A stretch of 13,595 nt of DNA, taken from contig CAZIPZ010000104.1 in assembly GCA_964541075.1 (NCBI GenBank), positions 1 to 13,595 on the forward strand, given 5' to 3'. How positions within the stretch are numbered: position 1 is the stretch's first letter; each line of letters begins with the position of its first letter. The translations under genes were made by a program, and so were the position numbers. Shown here one piece after another: positions 7,405 to 13,595 of this stretch. Source of the DNA: CAZIPZ01 sp964541075. Lineage in GTDB: Bacteria > Acidobacteriota > Terriglobia > 20CM-2-55-15. The notes below the pieces were generated by a model. That model was not told where the DNA came from. It saw nothing but the letters and a program-made list of their open reading frames with translations, and made no database searches.

Positions 7405-7587
7405 ATGCCAAATCCAAAAAGACGACATTCCAAAGGGCGGCGAAATCGACGAAGATCACACGACCACTTGAGCGCACGGTCATTCTCCGAGTGCCCCAAC
7501 TGCCACGAAATGCGCATGCCTCACCGCGCGTGTCCTCATTGCGGTTACTACAAGGAACGCGAAGTCATCGAGACCGCTGAGGAATAG
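7405..7587 (+). CDS. rpmF: 50S ribosomal protein bL32
   Basis: The 60-residue product is the zinc-ribbon ribosomal protein L32 of the large subunit. It starts MPNPKRRHSKGRRNRRR, the typical basic RNA-binding tail. It then has C30-PN-C33 and C43-PH-C46, so it is the zinc-binding (C+) paralogue type. Length is normal. The ATG follows the yceD stop with no gap, and GGAG at 7391-7394 lies within yceD as the RBS. The yceD-rpmF-plsX order is conserved in many bacteria and links ribosome assembly with lipid synthesis genes. Confidence 0.96.
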   Translation: MPNPKRRHSKGRRNRRRSHDHLSARSFSECPNCHEMRMPHRACPHCGYYKEREVIETAEE

Positions 7588-7591
7588 AACG

Positions 7592-7662
7592 TTTCGAAAA
7601 ATTCGATTTCGAATTCGAATTTACCTGACTTAAAATTCGCCCATTCGAATTCTGCGATTCGA
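7592..7662. promoter_or_regulatory. Cluster of phased TTCGAA palindromes around a possible plsX promoter
   Basis: The rpmF-plsX gap holds six copies of TTCGA (7593, 7602, 7608, 7614, 7644 and 7658). Three lie in 8-bp palindromes: TTTCGAAA at 7592-7599, and ATTCGAAT at 7613-7620 and 7643-7650. Their starts are 21 and 30 bp apart, close to whole helical turns. GAATTCGAAT (7611-7620) and ATTCGAATTC (7643-7652) form a perfect 10-bp inverted repeat. TAAAAT at 7631-7636, in its centre, resembles a -10 element, but the matching -35 position is weak. A regulator site controlling plsX and the fab genes is plausible but inferred. Confidence 0.45.
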
Positions 7663-7678
7663 GGTTGTTGGGATTTTC

Positions 7679-8704
7679 ATGATCAAAATTGCGGTTGATG
7701 CCATGGGAAGCGATCACGCTCCCGCGGTTGAAGTTGAGGGTGCGGTTCAGGCTGCCTCCCAGTATCAAATTCCGATTGTACTGGTTGGACAGGAGGATCG
7801 CGTTCGCGAATTCCTTCATAAGCACGAAGACGCCGCAAATCTTCCGATTGAAGTCGTTCATGCCAGCGAAGTCATTACAATGGACGATTCCGCCGCCACG
7901 GCGGCGCGTCGAAAAAAAGATTCATCTGTTCACGTAGCGGCTCGTTTGATGCGTGATGGAAGCGTTTCCGGAGTGGTCAGCGCCGGAAATACCGGAGCCA
8001 CCATGGCCACTGTCAAGATGGTCATCGGGACACTGCCAGTCGTCGATCGTCCTGCTTTGTCCACGGTTCTCCCCACTCAGAAAGGGAAGCCGGCCATCCT
8101 TCTGGACGTTGGAGCAAACGTGGATTGCAAACCCCACCATCTCGAGCAATTCGCGATTATGGGGGACATTTACTCCCGCGCGATTTTTGGCATTCGCCGC
8201 CCACGGATAGGTCTGCTGTCCATCGGCGAAGAAGACTCGAAAGGAAATGAACTCACCAAAGAAGTCTTCAAACATCTCAAGAGAGCACCCATTACTTTCA
8301 TCGGCAATGTTGAGGGGCGCGACATTTTCAAAGGCGATGTGGATGTGATCGTATGCGATGGATTCACCGGCAATGTCGCTCTGAAATTAAGCGAGGGCCT
8401 GATCGAAACGTTTACGTCGATGCTGGGACAGGAGCTTCAGAAGACGTTGGCCGCGAAAGTCGGATATATCTTCGCACAGAAGGCATTCCATCAATTCAGA
8501 CGGCGTCTGGATTACTCCGAATACGGTGGAGCGCCACTGCTTGGCATTAAAGGAATCACCATCGTTTGCCACGGCCGCTCCAACGCGAATGCGATCAAGA
8601 ACGCCATACGCGTTGCGAACGAGTTTTGCAAACATAAGGTGAATCAGGCCATTGAAACGGAATTCAACAAACTGGGCCTGACAAAAACGGCGGGAGTCAC
8701 ATAA
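7679..8704 (+). CDS. plsX: Phosphate acyltransferase PlsX
   Basis: PlsX converts acyl-ACP and inorganic phosphate to acyl-phosphate, the donor used by the membrane protein PlsY to make lysophosphatidic acid. It is a peripheral, cytoplasmic-face enzyme. The 341-residue length is normal. Family blocks are present throughout: VDAMGSDHAP (6-15), SAGNTGATMA (101-110), LLDVGANVDCKP (141-152), LLSIGEEDSKGNEL (179-192), GNVEGRDIFKGDVDVIVCDG (209-228) and FTGNVALKLSEGL (229-241). The ATG at 7679 has a TTGGGA at 7668-7673. It lies 91 nt after rpmF, behind the TTCGAA cluster, and is followed by fabD after 28 nt. All main motifs are intact, so the enzyme should be active. Confidence 0.97.
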   Translation: MIKIAVDAMGSDHAPAVEVEGAVQAASQYQIPIVLVGQEDRVREFLHKHEDAANLPIEVVHASEVITMDDSAATAARRKKDSSVHVAARLMRDGSVSGVVSAGNTGATMATVKMVIGTLPVVDRPALSTVLPTQKGKPAILLDVGANVDCKPHHLEQFAIMGDIYSRAIFGIRRPRIGLLSIGEEDSKGNELTKEVFKHLKRAPITFIGNVEGRDIFKGDVDVIVCDGFTGNVALKLSEGLIETFTSMLGQELQKTLAAKVGYIFAQKAFHQFRRRLDYSEYGGAPLLGIKGITIVCHGRSNANAIKNAIRVANEFCKHKVNQAIETEFNKLGLTKTAGVT

Positions 8705-8732
8705 AAAGCCGCGGCGTGGCCGACACCACTGT

Positions 8733-9662
8733 ATGAAAATCGCGTTTGTATTCCCAGGGCAAGGCTCCCAGTATGCAGGCATGGGTTTGGACGCTGCTCA
8801 AAAGCATGTCGAAGCGCGGTCTGCGTTCGATGAAGCCGATGCTGCGCTCGGTTTTCCAATATCACGGCTTTGCTTCGAAGGGCCGGAAGAGCAGTTAAAG
8901 CTTACGGAAAATACACAACCGGCAATTCTCACCACATCTATTGCAATATTCCGCACCCTGGAAGAAAAGGGCGCCCGTCCGGATTTCGTCGCCGGCCACA
9001 GTCTTGGGGAGTACTCAGCGCTGGTGGCTGCTGGAGCTCTTCAGTTGGGCGAAGCCGCGAAGATTGTCCGCCGACGCGGAGGTTACATGCAGGCAGCGGT
9101 TCCTGTCGGGGTCGGCGCCATGGCGGCGATACTCGGACTGGAGTTCAACACGGTCATTTCCATTTGCGAGCGTGCTGCCGAAGGCCAGGTCGTTTCGCCC
9201 GCAAACCTGAATTCACCCGGACAGATCGTTATTGCGGGCAATAAAGAAGCTGTCGAGCGCGCGGCGACATTGGCGAAAGAAGCCGGCGCCAAAAGGGCGA
9301 TGTTGCTTCAAGTCAGCGCCCCGTTTCATTGTTCGCTGATGCTTCCCGCCGAACAGCGCCTTTCCACCGACCTGGACGCCGCTGCGTTTGCGGATTTGCG
9401 ATTTCCGTTGATTACGAACGTGGACGCACGGGCCATTCAGACTGGAGCCGAAGCTAGAAGTGCGCTCAAACGCCAGGTGTCGCGTCCGGTCCGGTGGCAG
9501 GAAAGCATTCAGGCGCTTCTGGACCAGGGTGTGCGGACAGTTGTTGAAATCGGGCCGGGTAAAGTGTTGATCGGTCTAATCCGCGCAATCGACAAGTCGG
9601 TTACGATGTTGAACGCTGAAGACGAAAAATCGATGGAAAATGTTTTAAGCGCAATCCTATAA
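8733..9662 (+). CDS. fabD: Malonyl-CoA:ACP transacylase FabD
   Basis: FabD transfers malonate from malonyl-CoA to the phosphopantetheine arm of ACP, supplying the extender unit for fatty acid synthesis in the cytoplasm. The 309-residue length equals that of the E. coli enzyme. The key parts are all present: FPGQGSQ (7-13), the nucleophile S90 in GHSLGEYSAL, R115 in RRRGGYMQ, H199 in SAPFHCSLM, and QIVIAGN (164-170). These match E. coli S92, R117 and H201 with a constant offset. The ATG at 8733 lacks a clear Shine-Dalgarno sequence, so translation may depend on coupling with plsX, 28 nt upstream. The substrate partner ACP is encoded 62 nt downstream. Confidence 0.97.
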   Translation: MKIAFVFPGQGSQYAGMGLDAAQKHVEARSAFDEADAALGFPISRLCFEGPEEQLKLTENTQPAILTTSIAIFRTLEEKGARPDFVAGHSLGEYSALVAAGALQLGEAAKIVRRRGGYMQAAVPVGVGAMAAILGLEFNTVISICERAAEGQVVSPANLNSPGQIVIAGNKEAVERAATLAKEAGAKRAMLLQVSAPFHCSLMLPAEQRLSTDLDAAAFADLRFPLITNVDARAIQTGAEARSALKRQVSRPVRWQESIQALLDQGVRTVVEIGPGKVLIGLIRAIDKSVTMLNAEDEKSMENVLSAIL

Positions 9663-9710
9663 TTTAAGGTTTGTTCCAAGCGAGTGGGCTAAAGAGAGAA
9701 TGCTGAACAC

Positions 9711-9717
9711 AGGAGGG
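9711..9717 (+). promoter_or_regulatory. Strong acpP ribosome binding site inside a seven-codon ORF
   Basis: AGGAGGG at 9711-9717 precedes the acpP ATG (9725) by 7 nt, fitting the very high expression usual for ACP. The same bases lie inside a tiny open frame ATG-CTG-AAC-ACA-GGA-GGG-CTT-TAG (9700-9723), which ends one base before the acpP start. Whether that frame is translated is unknown. Confidence 0.7.
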
Positions 9718-9724
9718 CTTTAGA

Positions 9725-9970
9725 ATGGCTTCTTCAGTAGAAGACAAGGTCAAACAAATCATCGTTGAACAACTTGGCGTGGATGAAACTGAAGTTACAC
9801 CGACTGCATCCTTCATCGATGATCTCGGCGCGGATTCATTGGACACGGTCGAACTAGTTATGGCGCTGGAAGAGGGCTTTGGAATGGAGATCCCCGACGA
9901 AGACGCCGAAAAGATCACAACCGTCAAAGACGCCATCAGTTATATTGAGGCCCACTTGCCCAAGTCGTAG
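9725..9970 (+). CDS. acpP: Acyl carrier protein
   Basis: This 81-residue acidic four-helix protein carries growing acyl chains as thioesters for fatty acid synthesis and hands them to PlsX. The phosphopantetheine attachment site is S38 in DDLGADSLDTVELVMALEE, preceded by the usual PTASFIDDLGA. The recognition helix II that follows is acidic, as needed for docking to FabD and FabF. The ending AISYIEAHLPKS is typical. A holo-ACP synthase is needed for activation; none lies in this window. The gene sits between fabD and fabF (25 nt before the latter), with its own strong RBS. Confidence 0.97.
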   Translation: MASSVEDKVKQIIVEQLGVDETEVTPTASFIDDLGADSLDTVELVMALEEGFGMEIPDEDAEKITTVKDAISYIEAHLPKS

Positions 9971-9995
9971 TCTGGGCGCCTTAGTGAGGTAGCGT

Positions 9996-11240
9996 TTGCA
10001 AAAAAGAAGAGTTGTTGTCACCGGCGTCGGTCTTGTGACCGCGCTGGGAACCGGAACCGAAGAAACTTGGAATGGTCTGCTGGAAGGACGAAGCGGCGTC
10101 TCGACCATATCCCGATTCGACACAACCCAGTTTCCGACCAAGATCGCGGCTGAGGTCAAAAGCTTCGATCCACTTCGGTGGTTCGAGAAGAAAGACCTCA
10201 AAAAGATGGACTTTTTCATTCATTACGCCGTGGCGGCTGCGGATTTCGCCATGAAGCAGTCGGGAATACAGATAACCTCGGAATTGGCCGAGCGAACGGG
10301 AGTGTTTATCGGTTCGGGTATTGGTGGATTCACGGTTATCGAGCGTGAACACCAGGCATTGCTTGAGGGCGGTCCCCGGAAGATATCGCCGTTTTTTATT
10401 CCATCCAGCATTATCAACCTTGCTGCAGGTCAGGTTTCCATTCGTTTTGGAGCGAGAGGGCCAAACTCCGCACCATGCACGGCTTGCTCGTCCGGAGCGC
10501 ATGCCGTGGGAGACGCATTTCGCGTCATCTCGCGCGGTGATGCGGACGTCATGATTTGCGGCGGCTCGGAGGCGGCGATCACCCCTATGGGCGTTGGCGG
10601 CTTTTCCGCGATGCGTGCTCTTTCAACCCGCAATGAAGAGCCTTCACGGGCGTCCCGTCCTTTTGATAAAGACCGGGATGGATTCGTTGTGGGTGAAGGC
10701 GCGGGCGTACTCGTGCTTGAAGAACTAGGACTGGCGCAAAGACGCGGCGCCACTATTCTCGCAGAATTGATCGGTTATGGAATGAGCGGCGACGCCTTTC
10801 ATATCACCTTGCCGCCGGACGACGGAAACGGCGCGCATCGCGTTATGCTCAACGCGATAACGGATGCGGGTATCAAGCCGGAACAGGTCAATTACATCAA
10901 TGCCCACGGAACTTCAACCCCGCCCAATGACAGGATCGAAACAATTGCAATCAAACGATTGTTTGGCGATCATGCCCGCAAGCTGGCCGTCAGTTCCACC
11001 AAATCCATGATCGGACACCTGCTCGGCGCAGCGGGCGCCGTCGAGGCAGGAATCACCGTGCTCTCCATTGACCGCGGCTTCCTCCCTCCCACCATCAACT
11101 ACGAAACCCCCGACCCGGATTGCGATCTGGATTACGTGCCGAATACGCCTCGAAAAGCCGAGGTTCGTTATGCCCTTTCGAATTCTTTCGGATTCGGCGG
11201 CACCAATGCGTCACTCCTGTTCAGGAAATTCGAAGCATAA
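9996..11240 (+). CDS. fabF: Beta-ketoacyl-ACP synthase II FabF
   Basis: FabF condenses malonyl-ACP with acyl-ACP, releasing CO2 and extending the chain by two carbons. The 414-residue protein has the full Cys-His-His triad: C164 in PCTACSSGAHA, H304 in NAHGTSTPPND and H341 in KSMIGHLLGAAGA. The C-terminal Gly-rich loop is NSFGFGGTNASLLF. The two histidine positions are the same as in E. coli FabF. The start is a TTG at 9996 (MQKRRVVVTGVG), with TGAGGT at 9985-9990. No ATG fits better without cutting into the first beta strand. It lies 25 nt after acpP. FabF cannot start synthesis from acetyl-CoA, so a FabH-type enzyme must be encoded elsewhere. Confidence 0.97.
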   Translation: MQKRRVVVTGVGLVTALGTGTEETWNGLLEGRSGVSTISRFDTTQFPTKIAAEVKSFDPLRWFEKKDLKKMDFFIHYAVAAADFAMKQSGIQITSELAERTGVFIGSGIGGFTVIEREHQALLEGGPRKISPFFIPSSIINLAAGQVSIRFGARGPNSAPCTACSSGAHAVGDAFRVISRGDADVMICGGSEAAITPMGVGGFSAMRALSTRNEEPSRASRPFDKDRDGFVVGEGAGVLVLEELGLAQRRGATILAELIGYGMSGDAFHITLPPDDGNGAHRVMLNAITDAGIKPEQVNYINAHGTSTPPNDRIETIAIKRLFGDHARKLAVSSTKSMIGHLLGAAGAVEAGITVLSIDRGFLPPTINYETPDPDCDLDYVPNTPRKAEVRYALSNSFGFGGTNASLLFRKFEA

Positions 11241-11245
11241 ATTGT

Positions 11246-11261
11246 TATCCTTTTTAGGATA
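11246..11261 (+). promoter_or_regulatory. Small hairpin overlapping the ETF-QO start codon
   Basis: TATCCT (11246-11251), loop TTTT, AGGATA (11256-11261) is a perfect 6-bp stem. It takes up the only Shine-Dalgarno-like bases (AGGA at 11256-11259) and the A of the ATG. The AGGA sits only 1 nt from the start codon, which is too close for usual use. The structure could lower initiation or be chance. Confidence 0.35.
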
Positions 11262-12901
11262 TGTCTGAACGCGACACGCTTGAGGTCGATGTTCTTATCG
11301 TCGGCGCTGGTCCAGCCGGACTGGCGGCCGCCTACCATCTTCGAAAGCTCAATCCTGGTGCTTCGATCGCAGTTCTGGAAAAAGGCAAGGAGATCGGTGC
11401 GCACATCATTTCCGGCGCCGTCATGGATCCGCGCGGCATCGATGAACTGATGCCGGACTGGAAGCAAAAAGGCGCTCCAATCGAGAGCCGCGTCGAGAAC
11501 GATTTCGTTCTCTTCATGACAGAGAGCGGGAAGTTCAAGCTTCCTATCACCCCTCCCCCCCTCCGGAATCACGGAAATTACATCATTTCGCTCAATAAAT
11601 TCACGAGATGGTTTGGGCAGCAGGTGGAGGAAAGCGGCGTCGATCTCTTTGCAGGTTTCGCAGGAGCGGATCTCATTTATGAAGGCGACTCCGTGGTCGG
11701 TGTTCGGACCGGCGACAAGGGAGTCGACAAGTTTGGCGAGAGAAAGAGCAATTACGAACCGGGCATCGACATACGCGCCAAAGCTACGATTCTTGCCGAG
11801 GGATCCCATGGCTCATTGACCAAACAAGTCATCCGGAAGTTTCACCTGGATAATGGCCGCAATCCTCAGGTGTATGCAGTCGGTGTTAAGGAAATTTGGG
11901 ATTCACCGAAGGAAAGGACATCCGTCGGGCGCGTTATTCACACATTGGGTTGGCCGCTCCGAAAGGAAGAATTCGGCGGCGGCTTCATTTACAGCATGGC
12001 TGAAGGGCGCGTCTCGATCGGACTCGTGATCGGCCTTCATTACGCGGATCCGCGGCTCGATCCTCACGAACGCTTTCAGCAATTCAAAACGCATCCTTAC
12101 ATTCGCCGGATTCTCGACGGTGGAACACTCTACTCGTATGGAGCGAAGAGTATTCCCGAAGGCGGTTACTGGGCGCGGCCTCAGTGTTATTTCAATGGCG
12201 GCCTTATCATTGGCGACTCTGCCGGATTTCTCAACTCTATGCGCCTGAAGGGGATTCACCTTGCCTTCAAGACAGGCATGCTGGCGGCCCAGTCCGCATC
12301 GGAAGCGCTTGCTGCAAATGACTTTTCAGCCACTCGTTTGAAAAGCTTTGACGACCTTGTTGAAAAAAGTTGGGTGAAAGAGGAGCTTTGGAAGGTGCGC
12401 AACTTCCATCAAGGCTTCGATCACGGGCTCCTGGCGGGCATCGTTCACACAGGTTTGCAAATGATCACTGGCGGCCGCGGGCTTAAGAATCGATATCGGA
12501 ACACTTCTGGGCACGCCGCCATGAAACGGCTCCGCGAATACTACGGCGGCGCGGCGCCTCCCAAAACGCAACCTACATTCGACCGCAGACTCACTTTCGA
12601 CAAATTGACCGACGTGTATAACTCTGGCACTGCGCACGATGAAGATCAGCCGTGTCACCTCGTGGTGCTGCAGCCGGATGTTTGTCACACCCGGTGCACC
12701 GAGGAATACGGAAATCCCTGTCAATACTTCTGTCCGGCTGCAGTGTATGAGATGACAGACGGCGGGCACGGCCAGCTTCGCCTGCAAATCAATGCATCCA
12801 ACTGCGTGCACTGCAAGACCTGCGACATCATGGATCCGTATCAAGTCATCAATTGGGTCACTCCGGAGGGAGGAGGCGGTCCGGGGTATGAGTTGCTCTA
12901 G
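11261..12901 (+). CDS. Electron transfer flavoprotein:ubiquinone oxidoreductase (ETF-QO)
   Basis: ETF-QO takes electrons from reduced electron transfer flavoprotein, which collects them from acyl-CoA and other dehydrogenases, and passes them through FAD and a [4Fe-4S] cluster to membrane quinone. The 546-residue protein has the FAD Rossmann motif GAGPAG (15-20) after VDVLIV, and a family block IIGDSAGFLNSMRLKGIHLA in the middle. The C-terminal iron-sulfur domain has ligands C491 (in YFCPAAVYE), C515, C518 and C521 (NCVHCKTCDIMDP), ending WVTPEGGGGPGYELL. All hallmarks are intact. It starts 20 nt after fabF, so it may be read from the fatty acid synthesis transcript. The start codon has a poorly placed RBS within a small hairpin. 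The ETF subunits are not in the window. Confidence 0.96.
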   Translation: MSERDTLEVDVLIVGAGPAGLAAAYHLRKLNPGASIAVLEKGKEIGAHIISGAVMDPRGIDELMPDWKQKGAPIESRVENDFVLFMTESGKFKLPITPPPLRNHGNYIISLNKFTRWFGQQVEESGVDLFAGFAGADLIYEGDSVVGVRTGDKGVDKFGERKSNYEPGIDIRAKATILAEGSHGSLTKQVIRKFHLDNGRNPQVYAVGVKEIWDSPKERTSVGRVIHTLGWPLRKEEFGGGFIYSMAEGRVSIGLVIGLHYADPRLDPHERFQQFKTHPYIRRILDGGTLYSYGAKSIPEGGYWARPQCYFNGGLIIGDSAGFLNSMRLKGIHLAFKTGMLAAQSASEALAANDFSATRLKSFDDLVEKSWVKEELWKVRNFHQGFDHGLLAGIVHTGLQMITGGRGLKNRYRNTSGHAAMKRLREYYGGAAPPKTQPTFDRRLTFDKLTDVYNSGTAHDEDQPCHLVVLQPDVCHTRCTEEYGNPCQYFCPAAVYEMTDGGHGQLRLQINASNCVHCKTCDIMDPYQVINWVTPEGGGGPGYELL

Positions 12902-13051
12902 GGACGGCCTGGCACTCCAGACGACGTCGCAGCAATGGCTAGTTCATCACCGTGGAAAAATAAGACTGTCCAGCCGGGTGTTCTCAATTCTTCATGCACT
13001 ATTCACAGGTGTGAAAACTCCGAGAGCGACACTCGCGCTGGAGGTTGATTT

Positions 13052-13501
13052 ATGGACATTGTTGCAACTGCGCCAGTCGAGATACGCAAGTTGGATTTGT
13101 TGTCCGAGGTCACCGATCCGCTGAACGGAAGAATAAGCAGGCGTGCGTACGATCACTTCGTGAATCGCGGATCCGTTCACGGTTCTGACATTGAGGATTG
13201 GCTTCGCGCAGAGCGTGAACTGACCATCAACGTTTCGGGCGACATTCACTGCGATGCAGAAAGAGTTATAACCGAAGTCATCTTGCCGCGAGTAGAAATT
13301 GGCTCCTTGTCCGTTTACGTAGGGCTAGAACAATTCGTCATTGCATCTGATCCCGATCAGAACGGGGCGCAGGTTCTAAAGGTCATCCATCTGCCATCCA
13401 ACATCTCCCAGGACGCCGTCGAGGCGGAGCGCGGCCAAAACGTGATTCGAATTGTCGCAGCACCGTCCGAATTCTATCCCATCGAGCGCGTGAGCGCTTA
13501 G
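13052..13501 (+). CDS. DUF2934 plus Hsp20/alpha-crystallin-like protein
   Basis: This 149-residue protein joins two modules. Residues 28-58 (RISRRAYDHFVNRG, then HGSDIEDWLRAERELT) match the short helical DUF2934 motif, with its RAY, G-x-x-H-G and DDW-x-x-AE pattern. Residues 68-138 look like an alpha-crystallin (small heat-shock protein) beta domain: ITEVILPRVEIGSLSVYV, then VLKVIHLPSNISQDAVEAE and a closing NVIRIVAAP strand. The C-terminal I-x-I oligomerisation motif of classical sHSPs is not evident. The likely role is a stress-related chaperone-like protein, but this is inferred. The ATG at 13052 has GGAGGT at 13040-13045. It lies 150 nt after ETF-QO and is probably a separate unit. DUF2934 is certain to me as a pattern; the Hsp20 relation is likely. 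Confidence 0.8.
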   Translation: MDIVATAPVEIRKLDLLSEVTDPLNGRISRRAYDHFVNRGSVHGSDIEDWLRAERELTINVSGDIHCDAERVITEVILPRVEIGSLSVYVGLEQFVIASDPDQNGAQVLKVIHLPSNISQDAVEAERGQNVIRIVAAPSEFYPIERVSA

Positions 13502-13595
13502 GAGTTGGTCATATCTCATGCAGCAGGGTAGGCACCTGTCTCTAGCCCGCATTTCTCACCGATTATGAAGTAACCGAACGAGATCGTTTGGCCAG

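Noticed and set aside
12902..13051. Promoter and terminator between ETF-QO and the DUF2934 protein
   Set aside because: A promoter is expected here, but no -35/-10 pair or stem with T-run is clear enough to call.
13502..13595. Possible edge of a mobile repeat at the right end of the window
   Set aside because: The last 94 nt have no gene and include GGCACCTGTCTC, which made me think of repeat-type sequence. I see no palindrome, second copy or end structure to support it.

Overview
The window looks like a chromosomal stretch from an environmental (soil- or sediment-type) bacterium, most likely an Acidobacteriota or close relative. That placement is an inference. It rests on gene content (a DUF2934 plus Hsp20-like protein, a signal-peptide M16 peptidase, a DinB-fold enzyme, a YceD-RpmF-PlsX-Fab cluster running into ETF:quinone oxidoreductase) and on Gram-negative style secretion signals. 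A run of 13 Ns inside one gene shows it is draft or metagenome assembly. Most of the content is housekeeping. I found no phage, CRISPR, secretion or defence system and no transposase.

Layout. Positions 1-161 hold a short inverted repeat and a tRNA-Arg(CCU) gene. Positions 176-1035 carry a two-gene minus-strand unit: a single-pass membrane protein with repeated beta-rich motifs, followed 11 nt later by a small Cro/CI-type helix-turn-helix protein. Divergently, 1218-4527 encodes an exported two-domain M16 zinc metallopeptidase, interrupted by the assembly gap, and then a small polytopic membrane protein 30 nt downstream. Positions 4528-5485 form a 958-nt non-coding block with several palindromes, at least one of them over 75 nt long, resembling REP/MITE-type repeats. 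A DinB-like protein follows at 5486-6001.

Positions 6114-12901 hold eight genes on the plus strand, mostly tightly spaced: a TPR protein anchored by one N-terminal membrane segment, YceD/DUF177, ribosomal protein L32 (rpmF), PlsX, FabD, acyl carrier protein (acpP), FabF and ETF-quinone oxidoreductase. PlsX, FabD, ACP and FabF work together: FabD charges ACP with malonate, FabF elongates the chain, and PlsX moves finished acyl groups from ACP to phosphate for phospholipid synthesis. fabH and fabG, which commonly sit among these genes, are absent here. The 91-nt rpmF-plsX gap is unusually rich in TTCGA, with three 8-bp palindromes spaced at about whole helical turns around a possible -10 element. 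The window closes with a DUF2934/Hsp20-like stress-type protein (13052-13501) and 94 nt with no recognised gene.

The best leads for follow-up are the palindrome-rich block at 4648-5153, the phased TTCGAA sites before plsX, the membrane repeat protein/HTH pair, and the reading-frame break at the N gap, which is almost certainly an assembly artefact.
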